DNA of 64,000 bases from Morinoia aosen (taxonomy: Eukaryota > Arthropoda > Malacostraca > Amphipoda > Talitridae), in the NCBI GenBank assembly GCA_030386875.1, contig CM059572.1, positions 34,903,732 to 34,967,731 on the forward strand, read 5' to 3'. Both the position numbers and the translations under genes were made by a program. Below are positions 20,001 to 30,500 of the stretch, in pieces. Numbering within the stretch: the stretch's first letter is position 1; each line of letters begins with the position of its first letter. The notes under the pieces are model-generated. The model saw only the letters and a program-made list of their open reading frames with translations. It made no database searches and had not been told where the DNA came from.

Positions 20001-20494
20001 AGTGGGACTGCAAGAGGTGGAAGAAAGAGATTGAGAGACAAACAAAAGAGTATGGATTGAATAAGTGGAAGCTTAGCATGATGCGGAAGCCTACACTTAA
20101 CTGGTACATGAAAAAGAAAGCACCTAAGTTTGAGCTGTTCTATGATGGTAGTTTTGGAAGTCAACTCTTGTTTGCTGTGAGATGTAAGTCATTGAGTGTG
20201 AACAGACGTACATGGAGATGGAATGAGAATAATAACAGATTATGTCAGCAGTGTAGTAGTGGAGTAGAGGAAACAATTGAGCATTTTGTGCTGGAATGTA
20301 GTAAGTATGAGCAAGAGAGAGAGAGTTTTATGAATGTGGTGTCTGAGCAGTATGGAGAGAATGAGTGGAATGCCAGATGTGCTGAAGATGATTGCGGTAT
20401 GAGCTGTCTTGCTGAATTGGATCAGGAGTGTAATGCGAGTATCACTGAGGCTATGAAAGTGTTTCTTGTGCGTGCCTGGAGTAAGAGACAGTGA
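17075..20494 (+). CDS. CR1-like ORF2: endonuclease-reverse transcriptase, copy 1
   Basis: 1139 residues, intact. The N-terminal ~255 residues are an APE-type endonuclease (INVRGWNAGK, VVETQM, MGDMNGHVG, SDHKMLV). The RT domain contains LKNYRPIAL, FLDIEKAYDRV, GVRQGCTLSPLLF and YADD at residues 729-732. The C-terminus has a zinc-finger-like CQQC...EHFVLEC motif as in other non-LTR RTs. No RNase H domain is visible. The product nicks target DNA and copies the element RNA. Codons are strongly purine-rich and C-poor on this strand, which leaves long open frames on the opposite strand. Confidence 0.93.
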   Translation: MESCQSKNEKCRELSNSVVVRFGCINVRGWNAGKLNDLVAEFENGDLDCVGVVETQMRDRVSLKCKESKYYMIGKGRVSWQKRGGGVGLIVKNAQNWKLEEIPVGNEPESEDLLVIKCERMHARECVIVVVCYMTTDGILAHQENVKKYEILTRIVQEHCRCPLILMGDMNGHVGILGEPVNANGQKLIDFCDENELENLNVTIGNGLHTWQSRECKTAIDYMIVNSRARECVKEMFVDEDDFDIDSDHKMLVLEYNWGGKEPMQKASRVRENWRIKMANWEEFRNELSRCNWNRCGNVNDLNKEIARTLYDVAEQKIGRMKCRKSTGNARWFTSEIKEERTRRKTLNKKQRSMRKIYERHRITEDEWQSVWNEYKDQQKKVKRMINEARVKEERHQVENLRKKGPDGIKDWYRFIQGNDRGSEVQVDELVVNGCSVQDRMQMVKAVEEYWEDIGGMNEQVTDDEPINFLIDEHELQMEDEITCEEIVSFLKKVKNGKACGPDKIPYEFYKCGGESVVSMLKCLFDEIWKSERVPDDWNKCNVVLLHKGGHKSMKELKNYRPIALGDTVCKIFCGILNERMKNLVEELGVLGEEQNGFRQDRRGEDNLFVVSEIIERMKKDNKKVYLAFLDIEKAYDRVDRVRLFEILRKVGFSRKIVNIVQSLYENTSAIYRLGNLETGQVRSVRGVRQGCTLSPLLFGLYTEELAVRLRGSGLGLKVGNERLSCLLYADDVVVVSECGHELQRMLDIVNGYSTDFKMNFGADKSKVMVINSDETDRDRLWNIGEIRIGRTKEYKYLGCMMSEDGCTRTKGEKVAKAMQWSGRLGSVARYRANKYECVRGMWKYVAVPSVMYGMSALAWNGSDLEKLDVIQNKLGRVALGAPKWTAIEAIRGDLGWSLFSERMMKAVLNYKVRIERMQNSRWVRRIFEWNLSVSYWEKVCWGHARKLSMQKIIHVRIGRPVDDLSLINVGGVGPEWDCKRWKKEIERQTKEYGLNKWKLSMMRKPTLNWYMKKKAPKFELFYDGSFGSQLLFAVRCKSLSVNRRTWRWNENNNRLCQQCSSGVEETIEHFVLECSKYEQERESFMNVVSEQYGENEWNARCAEDDCGMSCLAELDQECNASITEAMKVFLVRAWSKRQ

Positions 20495-20747
20495 CTGGAA
20501 TGAGCCAGTCTGGTAGAATGGGCTGTAATGACCCAATGTGCCGGGGGATGGTGTTTTGACACACTGGCTGTCCCGGTGATGCCTTCCAATGGAGGCTTGT
20601 GACAAGGATCGTAGATCCTGAGTAGTTTAGTGGACAAGTCTGGTACCAGGCGCTGAACTCTTTGTGTGAAAATTGTGGAGGGAATTGTAGGCCGTTACAA
20701 AGGCCCCGACACTGTCGGCCCTCAAGTTCAAGTTCAAGTTCAGTTCG
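20495..20747 (+). other. 3' UTR, terminal stem-loop and (TTCAAG)n tail of CR1-like copy 1
   Basis: About 200 bp of 3' UTR end in GGCCCCGACACTGTCGGCC (20704-20722), whose CCGAC/GTCGG arms form a small hairpin. Three to four TTCAAG units follow. Copies 2 and 3 repeat this layout. It is the likely RT recognition site and tail. A few extra bases (CAGTTCG) separate it from copy 2. Confidence 0.7.
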
Positions 20748-21143
20748 TTCCGAGCGGTGTGCACGTGTTTCTGGTCCTCCGACGAATATTGTGGTGAATT
20801 GAAGTGAAGTTGCTAAAAAAATGGTATAGTTTGTATATTCACGTGAGTACAGTGTGTGACTTTGTATGGAGTGCTTGTGAGAGTAGTTTTTTGTTGCGTG
20901 AGAGTTGAGACTGAGCATTGGACTCTGGTGTGGTGACTTGCAATTTTTGACTGAGGTGTTTTGACTGGTAGTTAAGCTTTCTTTGCATATAAAGAGTATA
21001 GTGTGTGACATTGTAGAGAGTGACTGTGAGTAGTAGGAAACGTTTTTGTTTCTTTTTTTGATAACTTGATTTTCAGTAGATTTGGTGAGTGAAGACTTCT
21101 TCTGCCTGTGAAATTTGTACTGAGATAGAAGTCTGTGTTGAGG

Positions 21144-22313
21144 ATGGCAAGAAATAGGACTGGTCGTAGGAAGGGAGGTGCAAGTGGAATAGATGAGGAG
21201 ATTGAGTGCATGACTTGTAAAGAGTGGGTAGATATAGATGCATGCAAAGGTTTGAGAGAGATGAGTCGGAGGAAGTTGAATGATCTTGTGTTTACGTGCT
21301 GGAAATGTTTGAATGACGAGAGAAAGAAGTTGGAAGAGGAGGTTGAAAGATTGATAATTCTGATGGTTGCTTTAGAGGCTGATTTGAAGGATGAAAGGCA
21401 GTTGAATGAAGGAAAGAATGAGAATGGTGCAAATGCAGTGAATGAAGAGGTAAATGGTGGTGGTGCAAGGAGTGCAAATGAAGTGGATGATGGTGCAAGG
21501 AGTGCAAATGAAGTGGATGATGGTGCAAGGAGTGTGAATGCAATAAATGAAGTGAATGGTGGTGCAAATATGCCAGATGAGAGTAGAAGGATGAATGAGC
21601 ATGATGAAAGAAATACGAATGGGAAGAGAGTGAAGGAGCAACCTGTTGATATGCCACATGAGGTGCAGGCGCCTGTAGTGGAAGTGAATGAAAGGAAGAT
21701 GGATGGAAAGAGTGATGTGAGTGGAAGAGTTGACCGAAAGAGTAGTATGAAAGGGAGAGTGAGACCTACGATTAGAATATGTGGTGACAGCATAGTGAAG
21801 AATGTGGATAGGTTTGTGAGTATGACTGACCGTAGTGGATGTACGAGCATGAGAGGAAAGGGAGTGAATGAGATTTGTAGGCATGCTGAGGAAGTGATAG
21901 ATGGAATGGATGAAGGGATGGTTGTACTGCAAGGAGGTGGCAATGGATTGCTTGAATGTGGGAGAGAGCGTACGGTGAATGCAATTATGAATGTTGTTGA
22001 AAGGGCGCGAAAGAAGAATGTAAGAGTGGCTGTGACCAGTCTGCTGAGAAGGCCTGCATGTGGCGAGGAGTATGAAAGGGTGCGAAAGGAGGTGAATAGG
22101 GAAGTGCATAAAAGGATTATGAGTATGAAAGCTGAGAGTATGAGAAAGCGTGAAATGGGTTCCAGCTTCCTTGATATGGATAACCTGATCCAGAGTGGGT
22201 GTTTTCGTGGAGATGGAGTCCATCTTACTCAAGAAGGTGAGATGAAACTCTCCAGGAGATACATCCAGTGGATTGGGTGTACTCATATTGTAATGGAAGG
22301 TGGAACTGGATGA
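21144..22313 (+). CDS. CR1-like ORF1 protein, copy 2
   Basis: 389 residues from ATG 21144, the same length as copy 1, differing at scattered residues (for example GGGAR for GSGER before the repeat). The cysteines of the PHD-like finger, the duplicated GARSANEVDD unit and the SGNH-like motifs (CGDSIVKN, GGGNG, GDGVHLT) are kept. It ends in TGA directly before the ORF2 ATG. Confidence 0.88.
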   Translation: MARNRTGRRKGGASGIDEEIECMTCKEWVDIDACKGLREMSRRKLNDLVFTCWKCLNDERKKLEEEVERLIILMVALEADLKDERQLNEGKNENGANAVNEEVNGGGARSANEVDDGARSANEVDDGARSVNAINEVNGGANMPDESRRMNEHDERNTNGKRVKEQPVDMPHEVQAPVVEVNERKMDGKSDVSGRVDRKSSMKGRVRPTIRICGDSIVKNVDRFVSMTDRSGCTSMRGKGVNEICRHAEEVIDGMDEGMVVLQGGGNGLLECGRERTVNAIMNVVERARKKNVRVAVTSLLRRPACGEEYERVRKEVNREVHKRIMSMKAESMRKREMGSSFLDMDNLIQSGCFRGDGVHLTQEGEMKLSRRYIQWIGCTHIVMEGGTG

Positions 22314-25300
22314 ATGGAAAGCTGTCAGAGCAAAAATGAAAAATGTTGTGAATTGTCCAATAGTGTTGTAAGGTTTGGATGTATAAATGTGCGTGGATGG
22401 AATGCAGGAAAGTTAAATGACCTTGTAGCAGAATTTGAGAATGGAGATTTGGATTGTGTTGGTGTAGTGGAGACCCAAATGCGTGATAGAGTCAGTTTAA
22501 AATGTAAGGAGAGTAAGTACTACATGATTGGAAAAGGGCGTGTAAGTTGGCAAAAAAGAGGTGGTGGAGTTGGTCTCATTGTAAAAAATGCTCTAAATTG
22601 GAAATTAGAAGAAATTCCTGTTGGAAATGAACCTGAGAGTGAAGATCTGTTAGTAATGAAGTGTGAAGGAATGCATGCCAGAGAATGTGTTATTGTGGTT
22701 GTATGCTATATGACAACTGATGGTATTTTAGCTCATCAAGAGAATGTAAAAAAGTATGAAATATTAACAAGAATTGTGCAAGAGCATTGCAGATGCCCTC
22801 TGATTTTGATGGGTGATATGAATGGCCATGTTGGTATACTTGGTGAGCCTGTGAATGCAAATGGACAAAAATTGATTGATTTCTGTGATGAGAATGAACT
22901 TGAGAACCTAAATGTAACAATAGGAAATGGCTTGCATACATGGCAAAGCAGGGAATGTAAAACTGCAATTGACTATATGATAGTGAATAGTAGAGCAAGA
23001 GAGTGTGTCAAAGAAATGTTTGTAGATGAAGATGATTTTGATATTGATAGTGACCATAAAATGCTTGTACTAGAATATAATTGGGGTGGAAAGGAGCCGA
23101 TGCAGAGGGCCAGCAGAGTGAGAGAGAATTGGCGTATTAAAGTGGCAAACTGGGAAGAATTTAGAAATGAATTGAGTAGATGTAACTGGAACAGGTGTGG
23201 AAACGTAAATGACCTAAATAAGGAGATTGCAAGAACCTTGTATGATGTGGCAGAGCAAAAGATCGGTAGAATGAAATGCAAGAAAAGTACAGGGAATGCT
23301 AGGTGGTTTACGAGTGAGATAAAGGAAGAACGAACGAGAAGGAAGACTTTAAATAAAAAACAACGCAGTATGAGGAAAATGTATGAAAGACGCAGAATTA
23401 CTGAGGATGAATGGCAGAGTGTATGGAATGAGTACAAGGACCAGCAGAAGAAAGTAAAGAGAATGATCAATGAGGCTAGGGTTAAAGAAGAGAGACACCA
23501 AGTTGAAAATCTAAGAAAGAAAGGTCCAGATGGAATAAAAGATTGGTATAGGTTTATACAAGGTAATGATAGAGGTAGTGAAGTTCAAGTTGATGAATTA
23601 GTAGTCAATGGTTGCAGTGTGCAAGATAGGATGCAAATGGTGAAAGCAGTTGAAGAATACTGGGAGGACATTGGTGGAATGAATGAGCAGGTTACAGATG
23701 ATGAACCAATAAATTTTCTGATAGATGAACATGAACTGCAAATGGAAGACGAAATCACTTGTGAAGAGATTGTGGGTTTTTTGAAGAAAGTGAAAAATGG
23801 AAAGGCATGTGGCCCTGATAAGATACCATATGAGTTCTATAAATGTGGAGGAGAGAGTGTAGTCAGTATGTTGAAGTGTTTATTTGATGAGATATGGAGG
23901 AGTGAAAGAGTACCGGATGACTGGAACAAGTGTAATGTAGTTCTGTTGCATAAGGGTGGACATAAGAGTATGAAAGAACTTAAAAATTACAGACCAATTG
24001 CACTGGGTGACACCGTATGTAAGATCTTTTGTGGTATTTTGAATGAGAGAATGAAAAATTTGGTTGAGGAATTAGGAGTCCTGGGAGAAGAACAGAATGG
24101 TTTTAGGCAAGATAGACGGGGGGAGGATAATCTGTTTGTAGTGAGTGAAATAATTGAGCGAATGAAGAAGGATAACAAGAGGGTATATTTAGCATTCCTG
24201 GATATTGAAAAGGCGTATGACAGAGTGGATCGGGTTAGGCTGTTTGAAATTTTGAGAAAAGTTGGTTTTAGCAGAAAAATAGTGAACATTGTACAGAGTC
24301 TGTATGAGAACACAAGTGCTATCTACAGGTTAGGAAATTTGGAAACAGGGCAAGTGAGGAGTGTTAGAGGAGTGAGACAGGGCTGTACTCTGTCCCCCCT
24401 GTTGTTTGGATTGTACACAGAAGAATTGGCGGTTCGACTGAGAGGGAGTGGTTTGGGACTGAGAGTTGGTAATGAGAGACTGAGCTGTTTGTTGTATGCT
24501 GATGATGTGGTTGTGGTTAGTGATTGTGGTCATGAACTACAAAGGATGCTTGACATTGTGAATGGATATAGTACAGATTTCAAGATGAACTTTGGTGCCG
24601 ATAAAAGTAAGGTCATGGTTATAAATAGTGATGAGACTGATAGAGACAGACTGTGGAATATTGGAGAAATCAGAATAGGTAGAACAAAAGAATACAAATA
24701 TCTAGGTTGTATGATGAGTGAAGATGGATGTACTAGAACTAAAGGTGAGAAAGTGGCTAAAGCAATGCAGTGGAGTGGACGGTTGGGTAGTGTGGCCAGA
24801 TGCAGAGCAAACAAGTACGAATGTGTGAGAGGAATGTGGAAGTATGTTGCTGTACCTAGTGTCATGTATGGTATGAGTGCTCTTGCTTGGAATGGAAGTG
24901 ATCTTGAAAAGCTGGATGTGATACAAAATAAGGTAGGACGTGTAGCATTGGGTGCTCCGAAATGGACAGCTATAGAGGCCATTAGAGGTGACCTAGGGTG
25001 GAGCCTATTTTCAGAAAGAATGATGAAAGCTGTGCTGAATTATAAGGTGAGAATTGAAAGAATGCAGAATAGCAGGTGGGTAAGGCGAATCTTTGAATGG
25101 AATCTGAGTGTAAGCTATTGGGAGAAAGAATGTTGGGGGCATGCAAGGAAACTCAGTATGCAAAAGATTATTCATGTTAGAATTGGGAGACCTGTGGATG
25201 ACTGGAGTTTAATAAATGTAGGAGGTGTAGGGCCTGAGTGGGACTGCAAGAGGTGGAAGAAAGAGATTGATAGACAAACAAAAGAGTATGGATTGAGTAA

Positions 25301-25730
25301 GTGGAAGCTTAGCATGATGCGGAAGCCTACACTTAACTGGTATATGAAAAAGAAAGCACCTAAGTTTGAGCTGTTCTATGATGGTAGTTTTGGAAGTCAA
25401 CTCTTGTTTGCTGTGAGATGTAAGTCATTGAGTGTGAACAGACGTACATGGAGATGGAATGAGAATAATAACAGATTATGTCAGCAGTGTAATAGTGGAG
25501 TAGAGGAAACAATTGAGCATTTTGTGCTGGAATGTAGTAAGTATGAGCAAGAGAGAGAGAGTTTTATGAATGTGGTGTCTGAGCAGTATGGAGAGAATGA
25601 GTGGAATGCCAGATGTGCTGAAGATGATTGCGGTATGAACTGTCTTGCTGGATTGGATCAGGAGTGTAATGCGAGTATCACTGAGGCTATGAAAGTGTTT
25701 CTTGTGCGTGCCTGGAGTAAGAGACAGTGA
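22314..25730 (+). CDS. CR1-like ORF2: endonuclease-reverse transcriptase, copy 2
   Basis: 1138 residues, one fewer than copy 1 (a valine codon missing near residue 20). Endonuclease motifs, the RT motifs including YADD, and the C-terminal zinc-finger-like motif (CQQC...EHFVLEC) are intact. No stop or shift. This copy is possibly functional. Confidence 0.93.
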   Translation: MESCQSKNEKCCELSNSVVRFGCINVRGWNAGKLNDLVAEFENGDLDCVGVVETQMRDRVSLKCKESKYYMIGKGRVSWQKRGGGVGLIVKNALNWKLEEIPVGNEPESEDLLVMKCEGMHARECVIVVVCYMTTDGILAHQENVKKYEILTRIVQEHCRCPLILMGDMNGHVGILGEPVNANGQKLIDFCDENELENLNVTIGNGLHTWQSRECKTAIDYMIVNSRARECVKEMFVDEDDFDIDSDHKMLVLEYNWGGKEPMQRASRVRENWRIKVANWEEFRNELSRCNWNRCGNVNDLNKEIARTLYDVAEQKIGRMKCKKSTGNARWFTSEIKEERTRRKTLNKKQRSMRKMYERRRITEDEWQSVWNEYKDQQKKVKRMINEARVKEERHQVENLRKKGPDGIKDWYRFIQGNDRGSEVQVDELVVNGCSVQDRMQMVKAVEEYWEDIGGMNEQVTDDEPINFLIDEHELQMEDEITCEEIVGFLKKVKNGKACGPDKIPYEFYKCGGESVVSMLKCLFDEIWRSERVPDDWNKCNVVLLHKGGHKSMKELKNYRPIALGDTVCKIFCGILNERMKNLVEELGVLGEEQNGFRQDRRGEDNLFVVSEIIERMKKDNKRVYLAFLDIEKAYDRVDRVRLFEILRKVGFSRKIVNIVQSLYENTSAIYRLGNLETGQVRSVRGVRQGCTLSPLLFGLYTEELAVRLRGSGLGLRVGNERLSCLLYADDVVVVSDCGHELQRMLDIVNGYSTDFKMNFGADKSKVMVINSDETDRDRLWNIGEIRIGRTKEYKYLGCMMSEDGCTRTKGEKVAKAMQWSGRLGSVARCRANKYECVRGMWKYVAVPSVMYGMSALAWNGSDLEKLDVIQNKVGRVALGAPKWTAIEAIRGDLGWSLFSERMMKAVLNYKVRIERMQNSRWVRRIFEWNLSVSYWEKECWGHARKLSMQKIIHVRIGRPVDDWSLINVGGVGPEWDCKRWKKEIDRQTKEYGLSKWKLSMMRKPTLNWYMKKKAPKFELFYDGSFGSQLLFAVRCKSLSVNRRTWRWNENNNRLCQQCNSGVEETIEHFVLECSKYEQERESFMNVVSEQYGENEWNARCAEDDCGMNCLAGLDQECNASITEAMKVFLVRAWSKRQ

Positions 25731-25981
25731 CTGGAATGAGCCAGTCTGGTAGAATGGGCTGTAATGACCCAATATGCCTGGGGATGGTGTTTTGACACAC
25801 TGGCTGTCCCAGTGACGCCATCCAATGGCAGCTTGTGACAAGGATTGGTAGATCCTGAGTAGTTTAGTGGACAAGTCTGGTACCAGACGCTGAACTCTTT
25901 GTGTGATAACTGTGGAGGGAATTGTAGGCCGTTACAAAGGCCCCGACGCTGTCGGCCCTCAATTTCAAGTTCAAGTTCAAG

Positions 25982-27543
25982 TACCTACGAAGAGCACGAG
26001 GAAGAATTGCTCGAGTCCATTTCAATTGGCAGTGGAATAATATCTGACTCTGATGACGAATCTCTACAATCTGCGCAGGCCCCAACTGTTGCAACTAACA
26101 CTGAAAAAGATAAACATGATGCGACCCTAAGCAAATCAGCAAGCCTGAACCTGAATAGTGACATAGATTTGGAAAACATCCCTGAAAATACAAGGCAAAT
26201 AATAATTCACTGTTCTTCTGGCTCATCCAACCTAGCCAGGATAAACCCCATCAAAATAGGCAAAGCAGTAGACCTGCTCTGTGGACCAGTAGAAAAAATT
26301 AAGCACAAAAAATCTGGAAGCCTAATAATAACAACTAAAAATCATAAACAAGTACTTACACTCCTGGAAGCCAAAGGAATTCAAATCAACCAAGATAACA
26401 TCCCAATTTCTGCATCTGTTGCTTGGACCAGTCAACTCTCATATGGCAAGATATGGGCCCCTGAATTCATGGAAGACACACTGGAAGACCTGCTTATGTA
26501 CTTGAAACCATTAAAAGTAGTTGCTATAAGGAAAATGCTTGCAGACCCAAACAAAGCCCATCTACCTCTCTATGTGCTCACATTTATGAGCCCAACCCCA
26601 CCAGAGAAAATAAAAATTGGATATACTAGCTATAAAATTGATAAATTCATACCCAGCCCTCTTAGATGTGGCAATTGCTGCAAGTACGGTCACTCTCGGC
26701 AGAAATGTACCAGCACAAGCAGTACATGTGGGCACTGTGGGAAAAAAGGCCATACCTACGCAGAATGTTCCTCTGTAGAAGCCATGCCAACATGCCCAAA
26801 CTGCAGAGGACCGCACTCAGCCATCTCCAAACTATGCCCACACTATATAGCAGAAAATAAAGCATGCTTACTTGTTGCTGAGGAAAACCTAAGCTTTGCA
26901 GAAGCTAGAGCAAGAGTAAGAACAGCAAACAATGCCTCTGAAGAACCTAAGACACCTAACCCTGCAACAACTGCAATGAGAAAACAATAATCACCTCCAG
27001 CACAGCTACAACGGTGCATCGTCAACACAGTTTCCCCCTTTACCAAGAAGCAAAATGTGCCCAACTCCAACCAAAAGTAACAACTCGACTCTTTTGAATG
27101 ATACTCCCTCCTCTCAAGAATCAGCTTGGATCACCCAAGCCCAACATAACTCCTGCCGCAACAAGGAGAGCCTCTCAGAATACACCTCTCTCTCGCTACC
27201 CACACCCACTCTGGCAGAACTACACAACCAGCCAGCTCACTACAATGATGGTATAACTGCATCACAGACCATTGCATCCCAGTGCCCAAGTCAATGTGTA
27301 TCCTGCTCTGAGGTAAGAAGTGCCACCAGTACAAGATCAACAAACAGTTTAACCCCAGCGAATAGTGAAATAATCATGTACCTTACAAAACTATTACCAA
27401 TATTAATGAAACTATGCATGGCCACTCAACTGACAGAAAAGATTGAATGTTTTGTAGAAATTGGACAAGCATTAAATATTGAAACAACCATGAACAACTT
27501 TATACAGAATTTGAGTCTGTCCTCTGCTAATACCTCACAATGA
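25982..27543 (+). pseudogene. I-like LINE ORF1 (Gag-like), main part with one frameshift
   Basis: From 25982 the frame holds an acidic S/D/E region, a central RRM-like region (IIIHCSSG...VAIRKMLADP) and three CCHC knuckles (CGNCCKYGHSRQKC, CGHCGKKGHTYAEC, CPNCRGPHSAISKLC), typical of I and jockey ORF1. It stops at TAA 26988-26990. A second frame, open from 26980 to TGA 27541-27543, continues with a Gag-like FPPLP motif and an S/T-rich tail. A one-base shift near 26980-26988 therefore splits ORF1. The final TGA overlaps the ORF2 ATG as ATGA. An ATG at 25899 inside the preceding CR1 3' UTR is in frame with this part by chance. Confidence 0.8.
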
Positions 27544-30500
27544 GTGTCAAAATACTACAGTGGAATATCAGAAGCTATAAAACTAGAGTGCCTTTTCTGA
27601 AAACCCTCCTGAGTGAATGCCAAGCAGATGTGATATGTTTGCAGGAAACTTTTCTAAAGCCCAACATAGAGGCTAAGCTATCTGGGTATGGAATTCCAGC
27701 AGTACGTAGAGACAGAGCTAATCAAAGTGGAGGAGGTGTAACTATTCATGTCCGCACAAACATACCACATAACCCAGTACATCTCCAAACTCCTTTGGAG
27801 GCATGTGCCACTCAAGTCTACCTACCGGGTCTTTGTGTTACCATCTGCAACATTTACATACCTCCCAACCTATCAAATGACATCCTTATAGCAGAACTAC
27901 CCTTGCTGGTGAATAAGCTCCCAAAGCCATATTTAATCTGTACTGATGCTAATGCTCACCACCCTTCATGGGGCTCATCTGCGGAGGATACAAGGGGCGC
28001 CTTCTTGAATCAATGGTTAGAGGCCTCAAATCTATGTCTGCTTAATAATGGTGAGCCTACATTCCTGACCAGCAGTGGGAGCTTCAGCCACCTGGACCTA
28101 TCAATTGTTGCACCATCTATTGCTCCTAAGTTTCACTGGTACCCAATGCCTCACCCATACACTAGTGACCATTTCCCAATCCTGATAAGCACATCAGTAG
28201 AATGGGACACTGACAGGATACTCTTCTGGAAAATAAAATCAGCAGACTGGGAATCATTCAGGAAGGCTATCCACATCCCTACAACGTTTGGTACACCTGA
28301 TAATGCATGCTCCTCAGTAGTAGAGACTCTTATAATGGCAGCCAATGAACATGTGAAAACAACATCAAACACGTTAAACAGAAGACGTCTGCCTTGGTGG
28401 AATAAAGAATGTGCAGCTGCTAAACGAAAGAAAAACAGGGCCCTAACACAGTACCGCAACCATCTAGGCAACATAGACTACTGGATCCAGTACAAGAAGA
28501 TGAGAGCTCTTTTCAGAAAGGCGGTCCTGGAGGCAAAACGGGAGTCATGGGCGGCATTCCTGACATCTATTAATGCACAAACCCCAACTGCAAAAGTTTG
28601 GGAAAGAATCCGTTCACTCTCTACCGGAAATCAAAAAAGAGCAATCACAATTATTAAAGACAATGTAACTTTAGCTGACCCATCAGAGATAGCCAATGCA
28701 TTCGCAGAACATTTTTCAGAGCAAAATGCAATTTCTGATGATGTAAATTTTTTAACATTCCAAAGATCAATAGAACAAAATAACTCTCCTTTCCAAAGAT
28801 GTGGGCAACCATGGTACAACCACCCTTTCACCATGGCAGAACTGCAGACAGCCATACAATCATCACACTCCAGCTGTCCAGGTGCAGACCGTATACCATT
28901 TGTATTCCTCAAACATCTGGAAACTGAACAACTATATGCCCTGCTTAAATTTTACAATTTTATATTCACAAACGGTTTCCCAAAACAATGGCGTGAAGGG
29001 ATAGTAACACCCATCTTGAAGCCAGGGAAAATTGCAACCTCTCTTGACTCTTACCGACCAATCACCTTGACCAACTGTTTATGCAAAATAATAGAAAAAA
29101 TGATTGTTAAACGTCTACAGACATACCTGGAAAGAACCTCATTCTTTGATGCTGCACAGAGTGGTTTCAGGGCGGGTCACAGCACCATGGATGCATTAAC
29201 CAGATTGGAGAGCACTGTCAGAGAAAGCTTCCTCACAGGAAATTCTTGTGCTGCAGTATTCCTGGACATATCCAGGGCCTTTGACAGTGTCTGGCACCAA
29301 GGCTTACTATACAAACTCCGAGAAGCGGGCTTGTCTGGCAACATGGCTGCATTTATAGAAGATTTCATCAAAGATAGAAATATTACAGTGAGAATCAACA
29401 GTAAATCCTCCACCCCAAAGCCAGTAAAATATGGTCTACCTCAAGGATCCGTTCTCAGTCCCATTCTCTTCTCAATTTACATAAATGATTTATTCACGAA
29501 CAACCAGGCAAACTTCTCACACTCTATGTACGCAGATGACATTGCTATATGGACAAGGCAGCCTACCCTACGCGATTCCCATGCAATACTGCAAGAGGTC
29601 ATGTTCAGCATAGACAGGTGGTCCCAAAAGTGGGGATTAACCTTCTCTCCTACTAAATCTCAAGCAATGCTCTTTGCTAAAAGGAAAACACAGTTTGATC
29701 AGCCATTGATCCTAGCAAACCAGCCAATCCAAACTGTGGTAAAAACAAAATTCTTGGGAATGGTTTTTGACCATGCCCTAAACTGGTCCCATCATATCAC
29801 CTACCTTACAAACCGTTGCCAGAAAGAGTTACGGATAATGAGAATTCTTGCAGCACACAAGTGGGGGGCAGATTATACAACTTTATGCCGATTTTATAAT
29901 GCAACTATCCTATCAAAAATAGACTATGGGTGCTTTTTATATGATACTGCTGCAATAACAAACCTAAATAAACTAAATCGAATACAGTATGCTGCTGCCA
30001 GACTAATGATTGGTGCACTCAAATGCACCCCTACCTATAAACTTGAAGTAGAAGCCAATCTATGCCCCCTCAACATCCGACGCAGAATGAAACTGGTATC
30101 CTATGCATACAGAACACTGAGCATTAAGGAGCATCCAATTCGACAGATGATGCTAAATTACTATCCCTACTCATTGTACAGCAGCCTACCTCTCCCTCTC
30201 CCAGTGGCAGGACGACTGTTGGAGGAATTTAAGACAAACAATGTAAACTACAAAGATATTCCCACAGTCTCCATGTCTCTGCGCTACAAGAAACCAACAC
30301 TGCCAATAAAGCAAACGTTGAAGACCTGCAACAAAAATCAAATGAACAATGAACAGTGGCAGATGGTGTTTGGGGACCTGGTCGCATCTTTGTATGACAA
30401 CTGCAATCAAATATACACGGATGGGTCGGTGTGCAGTGGTGCTGCTAGCTGTGGTGTTTACTCTTGTAATTTCCAACTGAAAGCAAGGCTCCCAGAACAT

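Larger units (their letters stand above)
15506..20747 (+). mobile_element. CR1-like LINE copy 1 (full length, 5.24 kb)
   Basis: Begins TTCCGAGCGGTGTGCACG, like copy 2 at 20748. It contains a 0.4-kb 5' leader, ORF1, ORF2, a 240-bp 3' UTR, a GC stem-loop and a (TTCAAG)n tail. Both frames are open. ORF1 with PHD-like finger and SGNH-hydrolase-like domain is the architecture known from CR1-superfamily LINEs; exact clade unresolved. It is inserted in the I-like LINE and followed directly by copy 2. Confidence 0.9.
20748..25981 (+). mobile_element. CR1-like LINE copy 2 (full length), head to tail with copy 1
   Basis: Same structure as copy 1 with scattered substitutions and small indels, both frames open. 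It starts TTCCGAGCGG directly after the tail of copy 1 and ends in a (TTCAAG)n tail at 25981. The I-like LINE ORF1 resumes at 25982 with TACCTACG. Confidence 0.9.
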
